The notes under the pieces: generated by a model
The model's input: the letters and a program-made list of their open reading frames with translations, nothing else
What the model was told of the DNA's origin: nothing
Databases searched by the model: none
Source of the DNA: Hydrangea macrophylla
Lineage: Eukaryota > Streptophyta > Magnoliopsida > Cornales > Hydrangeaceae
Assembly: GCA_033977485.1 (NCBI GenBank)
Contig: CM066984.1
Location: forward strand, 46,569,100-46,633,099
Length of the DNA: 64,000 nt
Direction of reading: 5' to 3'
Made by a program: the position numbers and the translations under genes
Shown here: piece by piece, positions 24,701 to 35,590 of the stretch
How positions within the stretch are numbered: position 1 is the first letter of the stretch
Layout: the number at the start of each line of letters is the position of its first letter

Positions 24701-24875
24701 GGCCTTTCTTTGTAATATATCAATGTGAGCAGATGTTGGTTTTATCCTTTTGGTTACGTTGTTTAATATTATTATTTGGTCACGGACAAATCGGTACTGC
24801 AACCAGTCACGTGCCTCAGGGTCCAAGATGAAAATTTTAAAATTTTCCATATTTTGGCTACGCCGAGGCGTGACA
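21704..24875 (+). repeat. 3' LTR of the chromovirus (3172 bp)
   Basis: Uninterrupted copy that shows the pre-insertion state of the 5' LTR (the TTGCGTTGATAG site is intact at 23262-23273). TATATAAA is at 22106-22113. It carries only about six units of the ~94-bp minisatellite. It is followed by TSD TATAT and the right piece of solo LTR A. Confidence 0.93.
23535..24090. repeat. ~94-bp minisatellite, about 6 units (3' LTR)
   Basis: The same repeat as at 14790-16375, with GACTCC/GAGTCC landmarks at about 23551, 23646, 23738, 23836, 23930 and 24017. Flanks on both sides align with the 5' LTR. Confidence 0.9.
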
Positions 24876-26136
24876 TATATTTTGGGTAGCTTGACTTGCT
24901 GAGTGTACCTTTGCCAGTGGCTGTGTGATCAAGCTGGCCTAAGCCTTATGCCTATCTTATTTATTAGACATTTTGGCATAGTAGCCAATCTTCCGTGTGT
25001 ATATCTGGTTTGGTTGATACCCAACCCAAATTGGTACTGGCGTGGGCGTTGTTATTATGTTTGGGGACACATGGGATATATGTGTGGGCCATACCATGGA
25101 GGGTGACCAAGATGGTGAACTTAGGGAACACAAAGATAAATTTAAGGCTAATAAATAATGAAAATGGATTATTTCATAAGACTGCTAAGCATAGAATAAT
25201 GAACGTGACGTTTAAGTTAGAGTATGGACGGTTTGTATATGGAATTGTTTAATTGCGTTATGATCATTCGATTTGCAGGATGGTGGGCCCACTTATGTTT
25301 TATAGGTTTGGCCCACCATAAGTAGATGGTTAAGTATGAAATTCATAGTAGCTTTGGGTTTCAGGCAAGAAACTACTTGCCACCACATAAATGGAAACTA
25401 CTCTATTGTCCAGATATATGTGTGAAACTATCTGTCTTGGCCCAATAGTGTTGTAGTGTGGTTTGTAGTCTACGGGTTCAAGTTGGATCCCTAAGACTTG
25501 TTGTTATGTTTAACTCATACCAGTATTTTATATACTGACTTGGGTTCGTAATGCAGTCATGGCGTTTCTATATGAAACGTAGTCAAATGTATATGCAAGT
25601 TTAGTAATGGGGGAGATTTTCTGTGGAGCTTCTGCCTATGTGAAGAGATTGCTGCTGTGCTATTTCTTGTTAGAGTTGAATTTATTTTCTTGTTGTACTT
25701 GGATTTTATTTCTGGCAATGTGAGCCATATTTATGATATTATAGTATGGGTTGTATTATTAAGATTGGGAACGGTGTAGTGGCTCTTGACGAAATGATGT
25801 TTAGAATTTATTTTATTTCCGCTGAACTCTGTACGGAGATTTTATTTAATGAAAATGGTATTTTTTTAAATTAAAATGGGAATAACATTGCAATGGAACG
25901 CTATTTCTTTTATAATGAAAATGAAAGTTGGGAATAAATATTTAATAATCAAGAGTTTTATTTAGAACAAGATCATGTGCTTTTATTTAATGGGTATTAA
26001 ATTTTGTTTTCAATAAATTCATTTGTTAGCATGTGTGACGATGTCACCCTTGGGGTTTTTGGCAATTGAATATTAGTCCGAATATATGTTCTAGATTGAA
26101 TATTTGGTTGTACAAAAATCGGGGTGTGACACAATC

Positions 26137-26847
26137 CCAGTGAGAACTGTGTTGAAGCTCGTTGTTGATCGAAATCCGGTTAATGAAAGCATTGCACCGT
26201 CCTGGTATTTGTAGTCATGCAGTTTACACCACAACCACCTCCAAGAGTTGGAATGAATGAAGTTTTCTCATAATCGTGATAGTTTGTAGACTATTGGGAA
26301 TTTGAGTATCATGCACTAAAATCTTTCGAGAAAACTTGTGACTTTGTTGAGTATTGGCATTAAATAGTAGGTAACTATCATGAGGAAATTGTATGTTTGT
26401 GGGTATCATTTTGAGAACCCTCCGGAGATAATATTTCGTCTCTACAGGTAACCTAGAGGTTTAACGGCTTGTTGCATTTGCTCAATGCAATTGTATTCCC
26501 CACAAAAATGGTTTATCTTTCATTTTGAATAAGATTGTTGTGCGAGGTTATTCTTGAAACTCTTGGTCTTCCGCTTTGTTGCCAAGAGACTAGCAATATG
26601 GTAGTTGGGGGGTGTGATTCGTGTTCAATAGTGCACTTTTTACTTCATGATTTTACTCTTATTAGTTACGAATTATTACTTATACTGGGAGATTTAATAG
26701 ATAAATTACACTCTTGTTATTCTTGGTGTTCTTCACTTTTAACTAAAAAAAAAAATCTCTTCCTTATAAGATTTGAGAGCTTGTTTGAAGTCAGAACCAA
26801 TCCGTTTGGTTTTTATCGTATGAAAAGGGGAAGGAAACAAATCCAGC
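26137..26847 (+). other. Worn internal sequence of the outermost element
   Basis: Continuation of the sequence before 1944 after removal of solo LTR A. It is AT-rich. Short frames at 26224-26409 and 26535-26921 show no recognisable domain. I see no regulatory site or RNA gene. An AAAAGGGGAAGG purine tract lies at about 26823-26834 and could mark a polypurine tract before the next LTR. Confidence 0.35.
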
Positions 26848-27992
26848 AAAGGCATATCGATCCCGCCTTACAACGCGGATTGATCTGCGATCTTCGAAGA
26901 ATTTACTGCCAAAAATATTAAAACTGGATTGATCCGGCCTCAAAGGGTGGATCGATCCGCGATCTTGAATAGAGATTCTTAAGGCATTTATGAATAGCAG
27001 ATCGATTCGGCCCTAAACCATGGATCAATCTGCCCCTGCTGTGTTTTCCCCTTTCTTTTTACAAGTTTTACATTTTGAATTGAGGGTATAAATAGTTAGA
27101 GATTAGTTTTTGTTAGGGTTAGTTTTTATTATTTTTAGTTTTATGAAGTTGTACTCCCTCTCTCTCTCTCTCTCTCTTAGGTTTTCTCTCCTCCTTACAA
27201 TTGCTTCTCCCACCTACCACCATCTTAGATAATTAGTTCTAGAGAGAGAAGGAGAATCTTGTATTGACTACTTTGAAGTTTAGCTTGGATTCCCATTGGA
27301 GTTTTCTAAGACATTTGTGATGAAGTTCTTGTGTTGGTATTATCTCTCTTTCCTTCTGTTAAATGTTGTTTTTATAGTTATGAGTAGCTAGATCATAAAC
27401 CCACCATTGGACCCATGTGTGCTTTAATGTAGGACTTCTATGTTTTGTAGCACTTCTAGGGTTCATGTGTGTAAGGTTTGATTTCTTAGGACCTCACTTA
27501 CAATGTCAAGCATTATAAGTTGTTCAATCATTGGATTTCAAACCTAACCTCATGTATTCCATTGAAACTTCTATCTAGCATGTTGGTTGACCATTATATG
27601 TTTGACAATATGTCTCAATAGAATTTTCAACTCTAGAATGTGCTACAAGCATGAAATCCATGTGTTGTTTGGTCTAAGGTGGGGGAATGCTCCACAACCT
27701 CGATTTCTCCATTTGGAAAACCCCAAATCTAATTAAAACATGTCTTTGCTTAAAGCTCACTTCTAATTCCATAATTTTTTATTGTAATATAAATAGTTGT
27801 TGATCTGAAAACCACCCATTGTTGAAAAGACTTAGTTTTACTTCTTAGCTTGTTAATTTCTCATCGCATTGTAATTAGTTTTTAAGCACCCCCCATTCGT
27901 TGTTGTATTCCATCCCTGTGGACTCGACACCCTACTTCCAACATACTACATTTTTAATAGGGTTAACAAAGAACTTGATTTTGACGTAATCA
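26848..27992 (+). repeat. Degraded LTR related to the left-edge LTR
   Basis: The end (27855-27992) matches 290-428 and stops at GACGTAATCA. Upstream are three diverged dyad units with GATCGATC-like arms (about 26855-27045), a TATA box and a (CT)n tract (27151-27178). The exact start is not resolved. No primer binding site follows, so the downstream leader is deleted. Confidence 0.5.
27087..27093 (+). promoter_or_regulatory. TATA box of the degraded LTR
   Basis: TATAAAT downstream of the GATCGATC dyads and upstream of a pyrimidine-rich tract, in the expected order for an LTR U3-R region. Confidence 0.45.
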
Positions 27993-28065
27993 AGAGCGTA
28001 ACGAGATAAAAGAGACGTTGAAGAAATTGGAAAAAGTCATTCGTAAATCCCGTGGGGTTTGATAG

Positions 28066-28569
28066 TTGTTGGAGTTGGAAGGGTTATTTGAAGGGGTCCG
28101 AGAAAAGCTACCAGTTGACTTTAAGATGCCCAACATCGACAAATTTGACAGTATTGGCAATCCCTTTTATGAAACTATTCCACCAATGGCCCACAGAGCT
28201 TTGGAAGAGATAGTGAACAAGCTGCAAGCTACTATTGAGCAAAAAAATTTGAGAGTGAGTCGATTAGAGAAGGTAACACTCAAGCTCTATCAGTTACTGA
28301 AAGAGCATGTAGATTTGAATGAGTTGGAAATGAATAAATTGGAGAAGGCAATAATGGATCACCTAGCCAAGCACCAAAGTCCATATCCAAGCCCAACCAA
28401 TCACCAAAGCCCATGTCCAAACTTAGCCTATCACCAAAGCCCATGTCCAACCCAACCTATCACCGAAACCCATATCCAAACCCAACCAAGCACCAAAGTC
28501 CGTGCCCAAGCCCAACCAATAACCAAGGCCCATACTCAAACTCAACCATTCACCAAAGACCATATCTAA
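28066..28569 (+). pseudogene. Gag-like remnant with proline-rich repeats
   Basis: The frame contains LPVDFKMPNIDKFDSIGNP, resembling the start of the gag capsid region in plant Ty3/gypsy elements, but the usual continuation is absent. It changes into a Leu/Lys-rich coiled-coil-like segment and then a repetitive tail of HQSPYPSPTN-type units. A deletion has probably joined distant parts. It belongs to the outermost remnant. Confidence 0.45.
28375..28565 (+). repeat. ~30-bp coding tandem repeat in the gag-like remnant
   Basis: Six to seven degenerate copies of a unit built on CACCAAAGCCCATGTCCAA with a CCAACC linker. The period keeps the reading frame in the first copies, giving a Pro/Gln/Ser/Thr-rich tail. 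Confidence 0.7.
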
Positions 28570-28769
28570 GCCCAATCCCATCTGACCAGAGAGCTAATCT
28601 AAGCCCAAATCTCAACCCAGATAATGCTATCCCTACCTTATATAACCAAGCCTGCAAACCAAGAACCTTCACCACCCTTGGCTTACCTTTGTCTGAAGCC
28701 TTAACCGACCTTGTCTGAAAAGGCTATCTAGAACCCTTAGAGCCCATCAGGCCTCCTACGTGATGTCCT

Positions 28770-28895
28770 CGTAGATATAATGCTTCCAGATACTGTGCCT
28801 ACCACCACACCAATGGCCACAAGATCGATTTTCCTCGAGATTCTGCCATGAGAACCATGATCTCATTGATCAGAAAATCATCACTCCCCCGTCGA
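28770..28895 (+). pseudogene. Gag zinc-finger-like remnant (Tat/Athila type)
   Basis: A 42-codon open stretch reads RYCAYHHTNGHKIDFPRDS and then MRTMISLIRK. The YCxYHxxxGH pattern followed by a helical LIRK segment is typical of the gag region of Tat/Athila elements, although the final Cys of the finger is Phe here. It supports the assignment of the outermost layer. Confidence 0.55.
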
Positions 28896-29654
28896 ATCCA
28901 TCGAGTGACCTTTGGCATAACAATCATGACTTACAAGCCTTTCATTCTCCCACCTCTCGATCCAAGCCATTGCTAAGCAACCTCAAGGGATTTGTTGGCT
29001 CCATGAGTGTGCAATAACTAACTAGCCCTGACCCAATCAACAAATTTGGAAAAGTCATTGATAGTACTTGGCATGAGTAAGAAGAATACTATCCTACTAA
29101 AAATTAGGCCATGGACGTGGGTGATGCTTCTGCACACATGTTGTTGGGAAGAGGTTAACTTGAAGGTTCAAATGATGGTAGTGAGGTGGTAGTGTTTGGA
29201 AATGCTATTGTTGAAGCAGATGTGGATGCTCTTGGGGACCCAATAAATTGAAGATTGTAACAACCCTAATTTTGTAAGTGCTTTTAGTAATTTTTATATT
29301 ATTATTTTCGAGTATTAGACATTAACTGTGTATATGTATCTTAGTGACACCTAATAAAAATGTTGACGTAGCGTGTACGGGTAGTTAGTATGTTAAGTAG
29401 TGTGCTTAACATAGAAATTTAGTACCTGGGGTCATGGGTACCCATTGGGCTAATCATTTGTTACATTAGAATGCATTTTCGGGTCCATATAAAGCCTTTT
29501 TGTGAGGCCCTTAGATAAAAAATGGGATTCACATATTTGTGTGTGTTTTATTTATAAGTGTTGTGTGTGAAATATACATACACATATGTTAAACCCTAGC
29601 CCCCATTTAACAAAAAAAAATGGAAGAGGAGCGAAGAAACTAGAGAACAGACGT

Positions 29655-29716
29655 ATGTGAGAGAGAGAGAGAGAGAGATAGAGAGAGGGAGAGAGAGGGA
29701 AGAAGAAGAAGAAGAA
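29655..29716. repeat. (GA)n/(GAA)n-rich microsatellite in solo LTR B
   Basis: An interrupted GA-rich run passing into GAAGAA. Its complement is C/T-rich and gives a long low-complexity minus-strand frame that is not a gene. Confidence 0.85.
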
Positions 29717-30825
29717 CGGAGAATGGTCTCGGGTTCGTGGGCACGTGGGGAATCGCGGAGCATTCGTGGTGGTCGATTTTTTGATCAACAAGGTGAGTTA
29801 AATTTTGTGTATGCGAGCATATATATACATGTATATATATATATGCATGTATACGGCAGTAAATTAAAGTAGTACATATTTAATTTAATTGTTAGGGTTA
29901 AATCTTAGTAATGGATATACGTTGTTGAAGTAATCTAGATATTTTCTTTCCCCTTCGTGTGACTTTGTGATTTTGACTTTAGGGTATTCGAAAAGGTTAG
30001 GTAAATAGTGAGTTTGATAAAACCATATGTGAAATATTCATGGTAATTAAGAAATATGTGTGAAATTCGTTTTTTTTAATTAACACAGTTGCAGAAACTT
30101 TAGAAAATTATTGTAAAATCCTGGCTTTGAATTTGAACATTCTGTCCGCATGTCTTATGTAAAACGCAATTCTGCACACTTTTCGTCTAATGGAGTTTTT
30201 CCTGATTCTGCACCGTTTGGGTAGAAATTGAAGATTTCAGTAGCAGTTTTTAGTATATTAAAATGTACGACATTGGAGAAATATGATTCGTTGTGTTTTT
30301 TTTATTCGTTCGTATGACTTAATGAAAGTTACTTAGAGATACATGAATTCTCATATAATGTTGAGCTATAAAAAAAAATGGGTGACAGTCATTAACGTTG
30401 AGTCCGATGAAAATATTGTGGAACGATTGTTATAATACTTTACTATATGAGAATTTGAAATTTAATTATGGGTTTCATGTAGGCTAATATTGAATGTTGG
30501 GTTGATGTTATTGTACCTGAAATAACTGACCTTATTGTGTAGTCATTTGATAAACAGGAGTAAATTAGATACGTTGAATAGTATATTGGGGATCTTGTAA
30601 TTTGATTGGAAATTTTTGAGGGAAGATTGTTTTAGGTTAATTGATAAAACCCTTTATTGTAAAAAATTGGAAGACATCTAAAAGTTAGATATGTGATTGG
30701 ATGATGAGACGGAACTATGTGATAAACGTGAAATTCACAATTATTGGGATAATACGAACGATAAGTGATAATCGCAACATAATTCCTTAGTGTTCACTGC
30801 TCCCCGTTGTGTGATATGTGTTTTT

Positions 30826-30985
30826 GGTAGCTCGCACTCATTTGCCAGTGGCTTCGTGATCAAGCTGGCTTAAGACTTGCTGAGTGTACTCTTTTGCCAG
30901 TGGCTTCGTGATCAAGCTGGCTTAAGACTTGTTGAGTGTACTTTTGCCAGTGACTTCGTGATCAAGCTGGCCTAAGTCTTATGCT
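30826..30985 (+). repeat. ~60-bp repeat, three copies in solo LTR B
   Basis: The unit contains TTTGCCAGTGGCTTCGTGAT, CAAGCTGGC and a GACTTG(C/T)TGAGTGTAC linker. Solo LTR A has a single copy (about 24903-24945). Confidence 0.85.
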
Positions 30986-32059
30986 CGGCTTATATTGTGT
31001 AGACGTCTAGGCATATTGACCGGCCTTCCGTTGTGTATACCTGGTTTGGTTGATACCCCAACCAAACTGGCACCGGAGTGGGTGTTGGTAGTATGTCCGG
31101 GCACACAAGGGATATATGTGTGGGCTGTTCCATGGAGGGTGGCCAAGTGGTGAACCTAGGGAATACAAAGATAAATTTAATTCTAATAAATAATGAAAAT
31201 GGATTATTTCATAAGACTGATAAGCGTGGAATAATGAACGCGACGTTTGAGTTAGAATGTGGACGGTTTGTATACGAAATTGTTTGCTTGGTTTGTGATC
31301 ATTCAATTTGCAGGATGGTGGGCCCACTAATGTTTTACAGGTTTGGCTCACCATAAGTAGATGGGTAAGTATGAACTCGTAGTAACTTTAGATTTTGGGC
31401 AAGAAACTACTTGCCACCACATAAATGGAAACTACTCATTTGTCCAAATATGTGTGTGGAACTACCTGTCTTGGCCCAATAGTGTTGTAATGTGGTTTGT
31501 AGTCGACGGGTTCAGGTAGGAGCCCTCAGATTCTATTATTTTTGTTTAACTCATACCAGTCATGTGACTGACCCGAGTGTGTTATGTATTCGGGTACGTT
31601 TCTGTTTGAAACGTAGTTGGATGACATGTGCAGGATATTGCTTTTGATAATGTGACCGTTGTGCTTGGCTGTGGAGTTTTTGGGCATTAGAACGTTGTAG
31701 TTGCTCTGACCATCGGATGTATAGACTTTATTTCTTTTTTCTGAACTTTGTAAGAAATTTTTTTTAACAAACTTTGTAATCATTTTGTAAATTAAAATGG
31801 TATTATATTTGTAATGGAATATTATTTCTTTTATAATGAAATGGAGAATTGGGAATATAAGTTTAATAATACATAGTTTTATATTAACACAGGATCACGT
31901 GTCCTTATTTAATGAGTATTAAATTTTATTTTCAATAATTATTTATTAGCCTGTGTGAGGGGGGATGTCACACTCGGTGTTTTAAAAATTGAATATTAGT
32001 CTGGATACATGCTCTGGATTAAATATTTGGTTGTCCAAAAATCGGGGTGTGACAAAGAT

Positions 32060-32377
32060 CGTCTATGACACTCCAATTGAGACCGAGTCTAGTCTAGTAT
32101 GGTCCATGATCGAGTCATGTCAAGTAGAAGTCAAATGTCGAGTCAAATTGAGTCTTCTAGTCAGTCTGTTATCAAGTTTTCAAGTCTTTTTTGAGTTTAT
32201 CGAGTTTGGAAAATACTTTGCTAATAAATCTTTGCATTGGAAAGGATCCCCAAGTGATCAAAGCAAATTTTGTACCAAATTCAAAGAGGAGTAGATAGTT
32301 GATTAGCTTTACTTCAAGAATTTAAAGATGCTCTTGCTCGATCTTGGAAAGATAAACTTAGAACTTCTTGAAGCTTG
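32060..32377. other. Unassigned spacer between solo LTRs B and C
   Basis: About 320 bp with recurring GAGTC/TCGAGT motifs. The frame at 31989-32294 starts inside solo LTR B and has no recognisable domain. It may be more of the outermost remnant. Confidence 0.3.
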
Positions 32378-33057
32378 CTCACTGTCACGCCCCGACGTAG
32401 CATAAATATGGAAAGCGTTTAATTTCCTTTATGGACCCGTAGGTCGCGACAGTTTGAAGGATCGATTCCGTCCCAAAACGTCGAACAACATAAAACCATT
32501 AATCAGAGTAGGGCAACCTGGGCTTATAAAAATTAAATCTCTAACTTATTACATCCTATAGTACAGGGTTTACTAAGGCACAGACCGCCTTGAAAATAAA
32601 ACAATAACTTACAGTCTATTACAGTCATCCTCAAAACCAAATCAACACATAATCATAAAGCATATAAAAGTAACATCTCTTCTCAGCAACAGATCTTAAT
32701 TTGCATAATCATAAGGTTCTTCTTGGTTATTACCTGCAAAGCCTGGACACGAATGTCCAGGACGCATCAACGCCGTCAGCTTCAAGAAGCTGGTGAGTAT
32801 TAAAAACATAGCTTTGAATGTAAAAACATGCCCATTTACCTTTTTCCCATTTCCATTTAAATACCACAAGTTTATATTTATGATAAAGAGCTTGTTAGAA
32901 AACAACCACAACAATAATTAAAAGATAAATTCACACATATGTGACCGTGTATGAGAACAATGCACCATCTCATCTAACCGACTCTTTTCTCTCGACAAAA
33001 ACCCAACAACCCTCTATCCTACTCCTGGTATCTTTGAAATACTAAGATAGCCACACT

Positions 33058-33318
33058 TTAGCAACGGGGCGCCAGGGAGTGTCCAGTTTGCCTCACACTT
33101 TGGTCCGGGGTACCAGGGAGTGTCCAATGCCTCACACTTTGAATACCCTAACCGCCATGCAAATACCGGGGCAACCCCCACACAGGTATCCAGACTCGAG
33201 TCATTCAGGGAGTGTCTATAGGCCACACTTTAGCACTTCCATGGGTGCCAGTGAGTGTCCAAGTTCGGCTTCACACACTTTAACGCTTCCATGGGCGTCA
33301 GGGAGTGTCCATTTTTGC
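33058..33318. repeat. Degenerate ~50-60-bp repeat in solo LTR C
   Basis: Five copies of a CAGGGAGTGTCCA / CACACTTT motif pair with variable linkers, several preceded by CCATGGG or GGGGY. Confidence 0.7.
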
Positions 33319-33385
33319 CACCTTCGCATTTCAAAGACACCCTCATCCTCTTTTTCAACTCCAACCACAATCACATCCACAACCA

Positions 33386-33440
33386 CAACCATAACCACAG
33401 CCACTATTACAACCACAACCACAACCACAACCACAACTCA
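33386..33440. repeat. (CCACAA)n microsatellite
   Basis: Interrupted CCACAA hexamer tract extending from an (AACCACAATCACA)-like region. It produces His/Asn-rich, Thr-rich and Val-rich frames that are not genes. Confidence 0.85.
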
Positions 33441-33660
33441 AACTCATACTTTTTCCACACAATCATTACTCTTTTCCACACTATCATTACTCTTTTACAC
33501 ACTACCAACACTCACCATGCATGTACAACTGACTCCACATGAATGTCATCAAACTTTAAACATAAAGGAATTCACAGAATTAAAGAAATAATACGCGTAC
33601 GGGGATTGAAAATTTGTAATTCATTGCCTTAATCATTTTAAACATAACTAATAGCATTCT

Positions 33661-34052
33661 AAAAACTGCTACTGAAATCCTCATTTTCTGTCCAAACGGT
33701 GCAGAATCTGAGAAAATTGTATTAGACGAAAAGTGTGCAGAATCGAGTTTTGCTTGGGACAACGCGGACAGAACCTTAAATTTCATTCGTTTTCCTAACA
33801 AAAATCTGAAAACAAAATTCTGCTACTGTTAAAATTAAAAGAGAAAATATTAGATTGAATTTCTAATATACTTTTTCTGCTACTGTAATCCTCATTTTCT
33901 GCCCAAACGGTGCAAAATCTGAGAAAATTGCATTAAACGAAAAGTGTGCAGAATCGAGTTTTACTTGGGACAACGCGGACAGAACCTTAAATTTCATTCG
34001 TTTTCCTAACAAAAATCTGAAAACAAAATTCTGCTACTGTTAAAATTAACTA
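33661..34052 (-). repeat. ~175-bp duplication inside solo LTR C
   Basis: Copies at about 33661-33837 and 33876-34052 share CTGCTACTG at both ends, the CCAAACGGTGCA block and GGGACAACGCGGACAGAACC, with few differences. They are separated by about 40 bp. Confidence 0.85.
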
Positions 34053-35186
34053 CCTAAATCAGTAAATAAGGAATGAGTTACATTTGGAGTGAGTTAGTAA
34101 TACTCACTGTGATATAGATTTGAAGAAATTGTTGAGAAAGAAATATAATTACGAAATTCCCGAATTCCAAGCTTTGACTATGGAGGATTGAACTCTTCTC
34201 TCTCACTACCCAACTGAAGAATTCTCTGTACTCTCTAAACTCTCTGTGAATTTCTGAATTGTGCTATGATGGAAGTGCAGAGTGTGTAGTGTGGTTGGGT
34301 GTATATATAATCAAATACCCACTAAGAAAACATTGGCCTAACTCCCCACTCATGAACCACTATCCTCCATTAAATACAATGAGTGTGCAGAAATGATGTG
34401 TATGCACTGTCCTTTATTCTCCACTGATGAAAGTAAGAGGTAGGTGGAGATGAGGTGGGTCAATGTGTGTTTGGGTAATCTAGCTTATGGCATAAGGACA
34501 ATACACATACAACAACATTTGCCAAACAAGACCTAAGGAAAAGCATCAGCATAATAATTTGGGTATAAATATATTTGTTCAATCATTTACTTCCAAAATT
34601 CTGTGGAAGTTTAACACTGCGCGGACAGTTTTAAACTTACACTGGTATTTTCGTGATACGGTGTTTATCACAAAAATACAGAGAATTCATTTTAACGTTA
34701 GAAATAGTTTTCTGATTTCATAAAAATACAGTTTGAGTTTAAAAGAAATAATTCCACCGTTTTGAAATACAGTTTTGAATTTTAACACAGGTATTGCAAG
34801 TTTTATGAAAATTGCATTTTGACCCCAAAAGTAATTTCAACTATTCAAGAATTAAACTTTTCACATAAGAATCGAAATTAACATATAAACAGACAATATA
34901 TATTAAATTTTGAATATAATAATGCCAATGATAATGAAAATTTTAAATATGATAATGCATGAAAATGCAGGTTATTACACTCACCATCCTCTTTTCTCAA
35001 ATACCAAGCCTAAAAGATGAGTCCACAGTCCAAAGTCATAGACTTGGTCCTTGATGGTAGCTAGATATTTTAAATGAACTCCTTCTTCTAAAAAAAAAAA
35101 CAAAGAAATGAAGAAAGAAAAAGAAAAAAAGTAAGAGCTTGCTAGGATGAAAATCCGAAAGGGCACCTAGGCAAAAGTTATAACTG

Positions 35187-35590
35187 CACTAGAATGGCCG
35201 ATTTGTCACTGCACCGAGAGGTGACAAAGGGGCTTTGCCACTGCACCAGACCGTGACAATTCCGGGGGTGACAAAAAATATTTGTCAGTGCCCATTTGAG
35301 AACCCCTTAAAGGGTTAATTTCCTTCCCTTTTTCACCACCATGAACCGTGACAATAATTTTAAATTTGTCACCGCTCCAACGGTGACAATGTTGGTGACA
35401 ATAATTTAAGTTTGTCATTGCTTGTAGTGGTGACAATTTTGGTGACAATAATTTTAATTTTGTCACTGCTCATAACCGTAACAAAATTGCTTGACAATTT
35501 ATGTATTTGTCCTCTTTGAATGTTGACAAATGATGGTGACAATTTATCAAAATTTTCACAGCTATTAACTTTATGGGTTTGTCACTGGTT
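35187..35590. repeat. TTGTCA/TGACAA-rich region, possible CACTA subterminal repeats
   Basis: It begins CACTAGAATGGCC and holds many direct and inverted TTTGTCAC / GTGACAA motifs at 20-40-bp spacing. CACTA (En/Spm-type) elements start with CACTA and have dense short subterminal repeats in both orientations. No matching TAGTG end or transposase was found, so a truncated end is the most that can be claimed. The stretches 34985-35186 and 35591-35782 show nothing recognisable beyond an (AT)n tract near 35610. Confidence 0.35.

Larger units (their letters stand above)
3446..24875 (+). mobile_element. Tekay-type chromovirus (Ty3/gypsy), degenerate
   Basis: It has TGTAATACC at the start, GGCGTGACA at the end, and the TSD TATAT at 3441-3445 and 24876-24880. 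The 5' LTR (3446-17162) is split by a nested solo LTR, the internal part is 17163-21703 and the 3' LTR is 21704-24875. The initiator-tRNA primer binding site TGGTATCAGAGC is at 17171. The pol order is protease, RT, RNase H, integrase, chromodomain, and the C-terminal chromodomain together with the long LTRs points to Tekay/Del. Most of gag is missing. It is inactive: pol carries two stops and RT active-site substitutions. It lies inside solo LTR A. Confidence 0.93.
1945..26131 (+). mobile_element. Solo LTR A, split by a nested chromovirus
   Basis: The left piece is 1945-3445 and the right piece 24881-26131, about 2.75 kb when joined. It starts TATAACAACCC (a TG-to-TA change from the start of copy B), ends GGGGTGTGACA, and is flanked by the 5-bp TSD CAATC at 1940-1944 and 26132-26136. 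It aligns along its length with solo LTR B at 29256-32054. No primer binding site, polypurine tract or coding region lies between the ends, so it is a solo LTR. The chromovirus entered at TATAT (3441-3445). Confidence 0.85.
29256..32054 (+). mobile_element. Solo LTR B (2799 bp), same family as A
   Basis: It starts TGTAACAACCC, ends GGGGTGTGACA, and has the TSD AAGAT at 29251-29255 and 32055-32059. Shared landmarks with A include the ACCTGGGG(T)CATGGGTACCC block, the TTCTGCAC/CACCGTTTGGG block (about 30169-30222) and the GTGATCAAGCTGGC block. No internal region is present. Open frames inside (for example 31078-31356) are not supported as genes. Confidence 0.9.
32383..34979 (-). mobile_element. 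Solo LTR C (2597 bp), inverted
   Basis: On the plus strand it reads TGTCACGCCCC to GGTTATTACA, with the TSD CTCAC at 32378-32382 and 34980-34984. On the minus strand it starts TGTAATAACC and ends GGGGCGTGACA, the same type of ends as the chromovirus LTR. It contains, inverted, the TTCTGCAC/CCGTTTGG block seen in solo LTRs A and B. No internal domain is present. Low-complexity frames at 33079-33591 and 33216-33542 are repeat-derived. Confidence 0.88.

Noticed and set aside
33079..33591. Thr-rich, His/Asn-rich and Val-rich frames in solo LTR C
   Set aside because: Products of the CCACAA microsatellite. All three frames are open because the repeat lacks stop codons.
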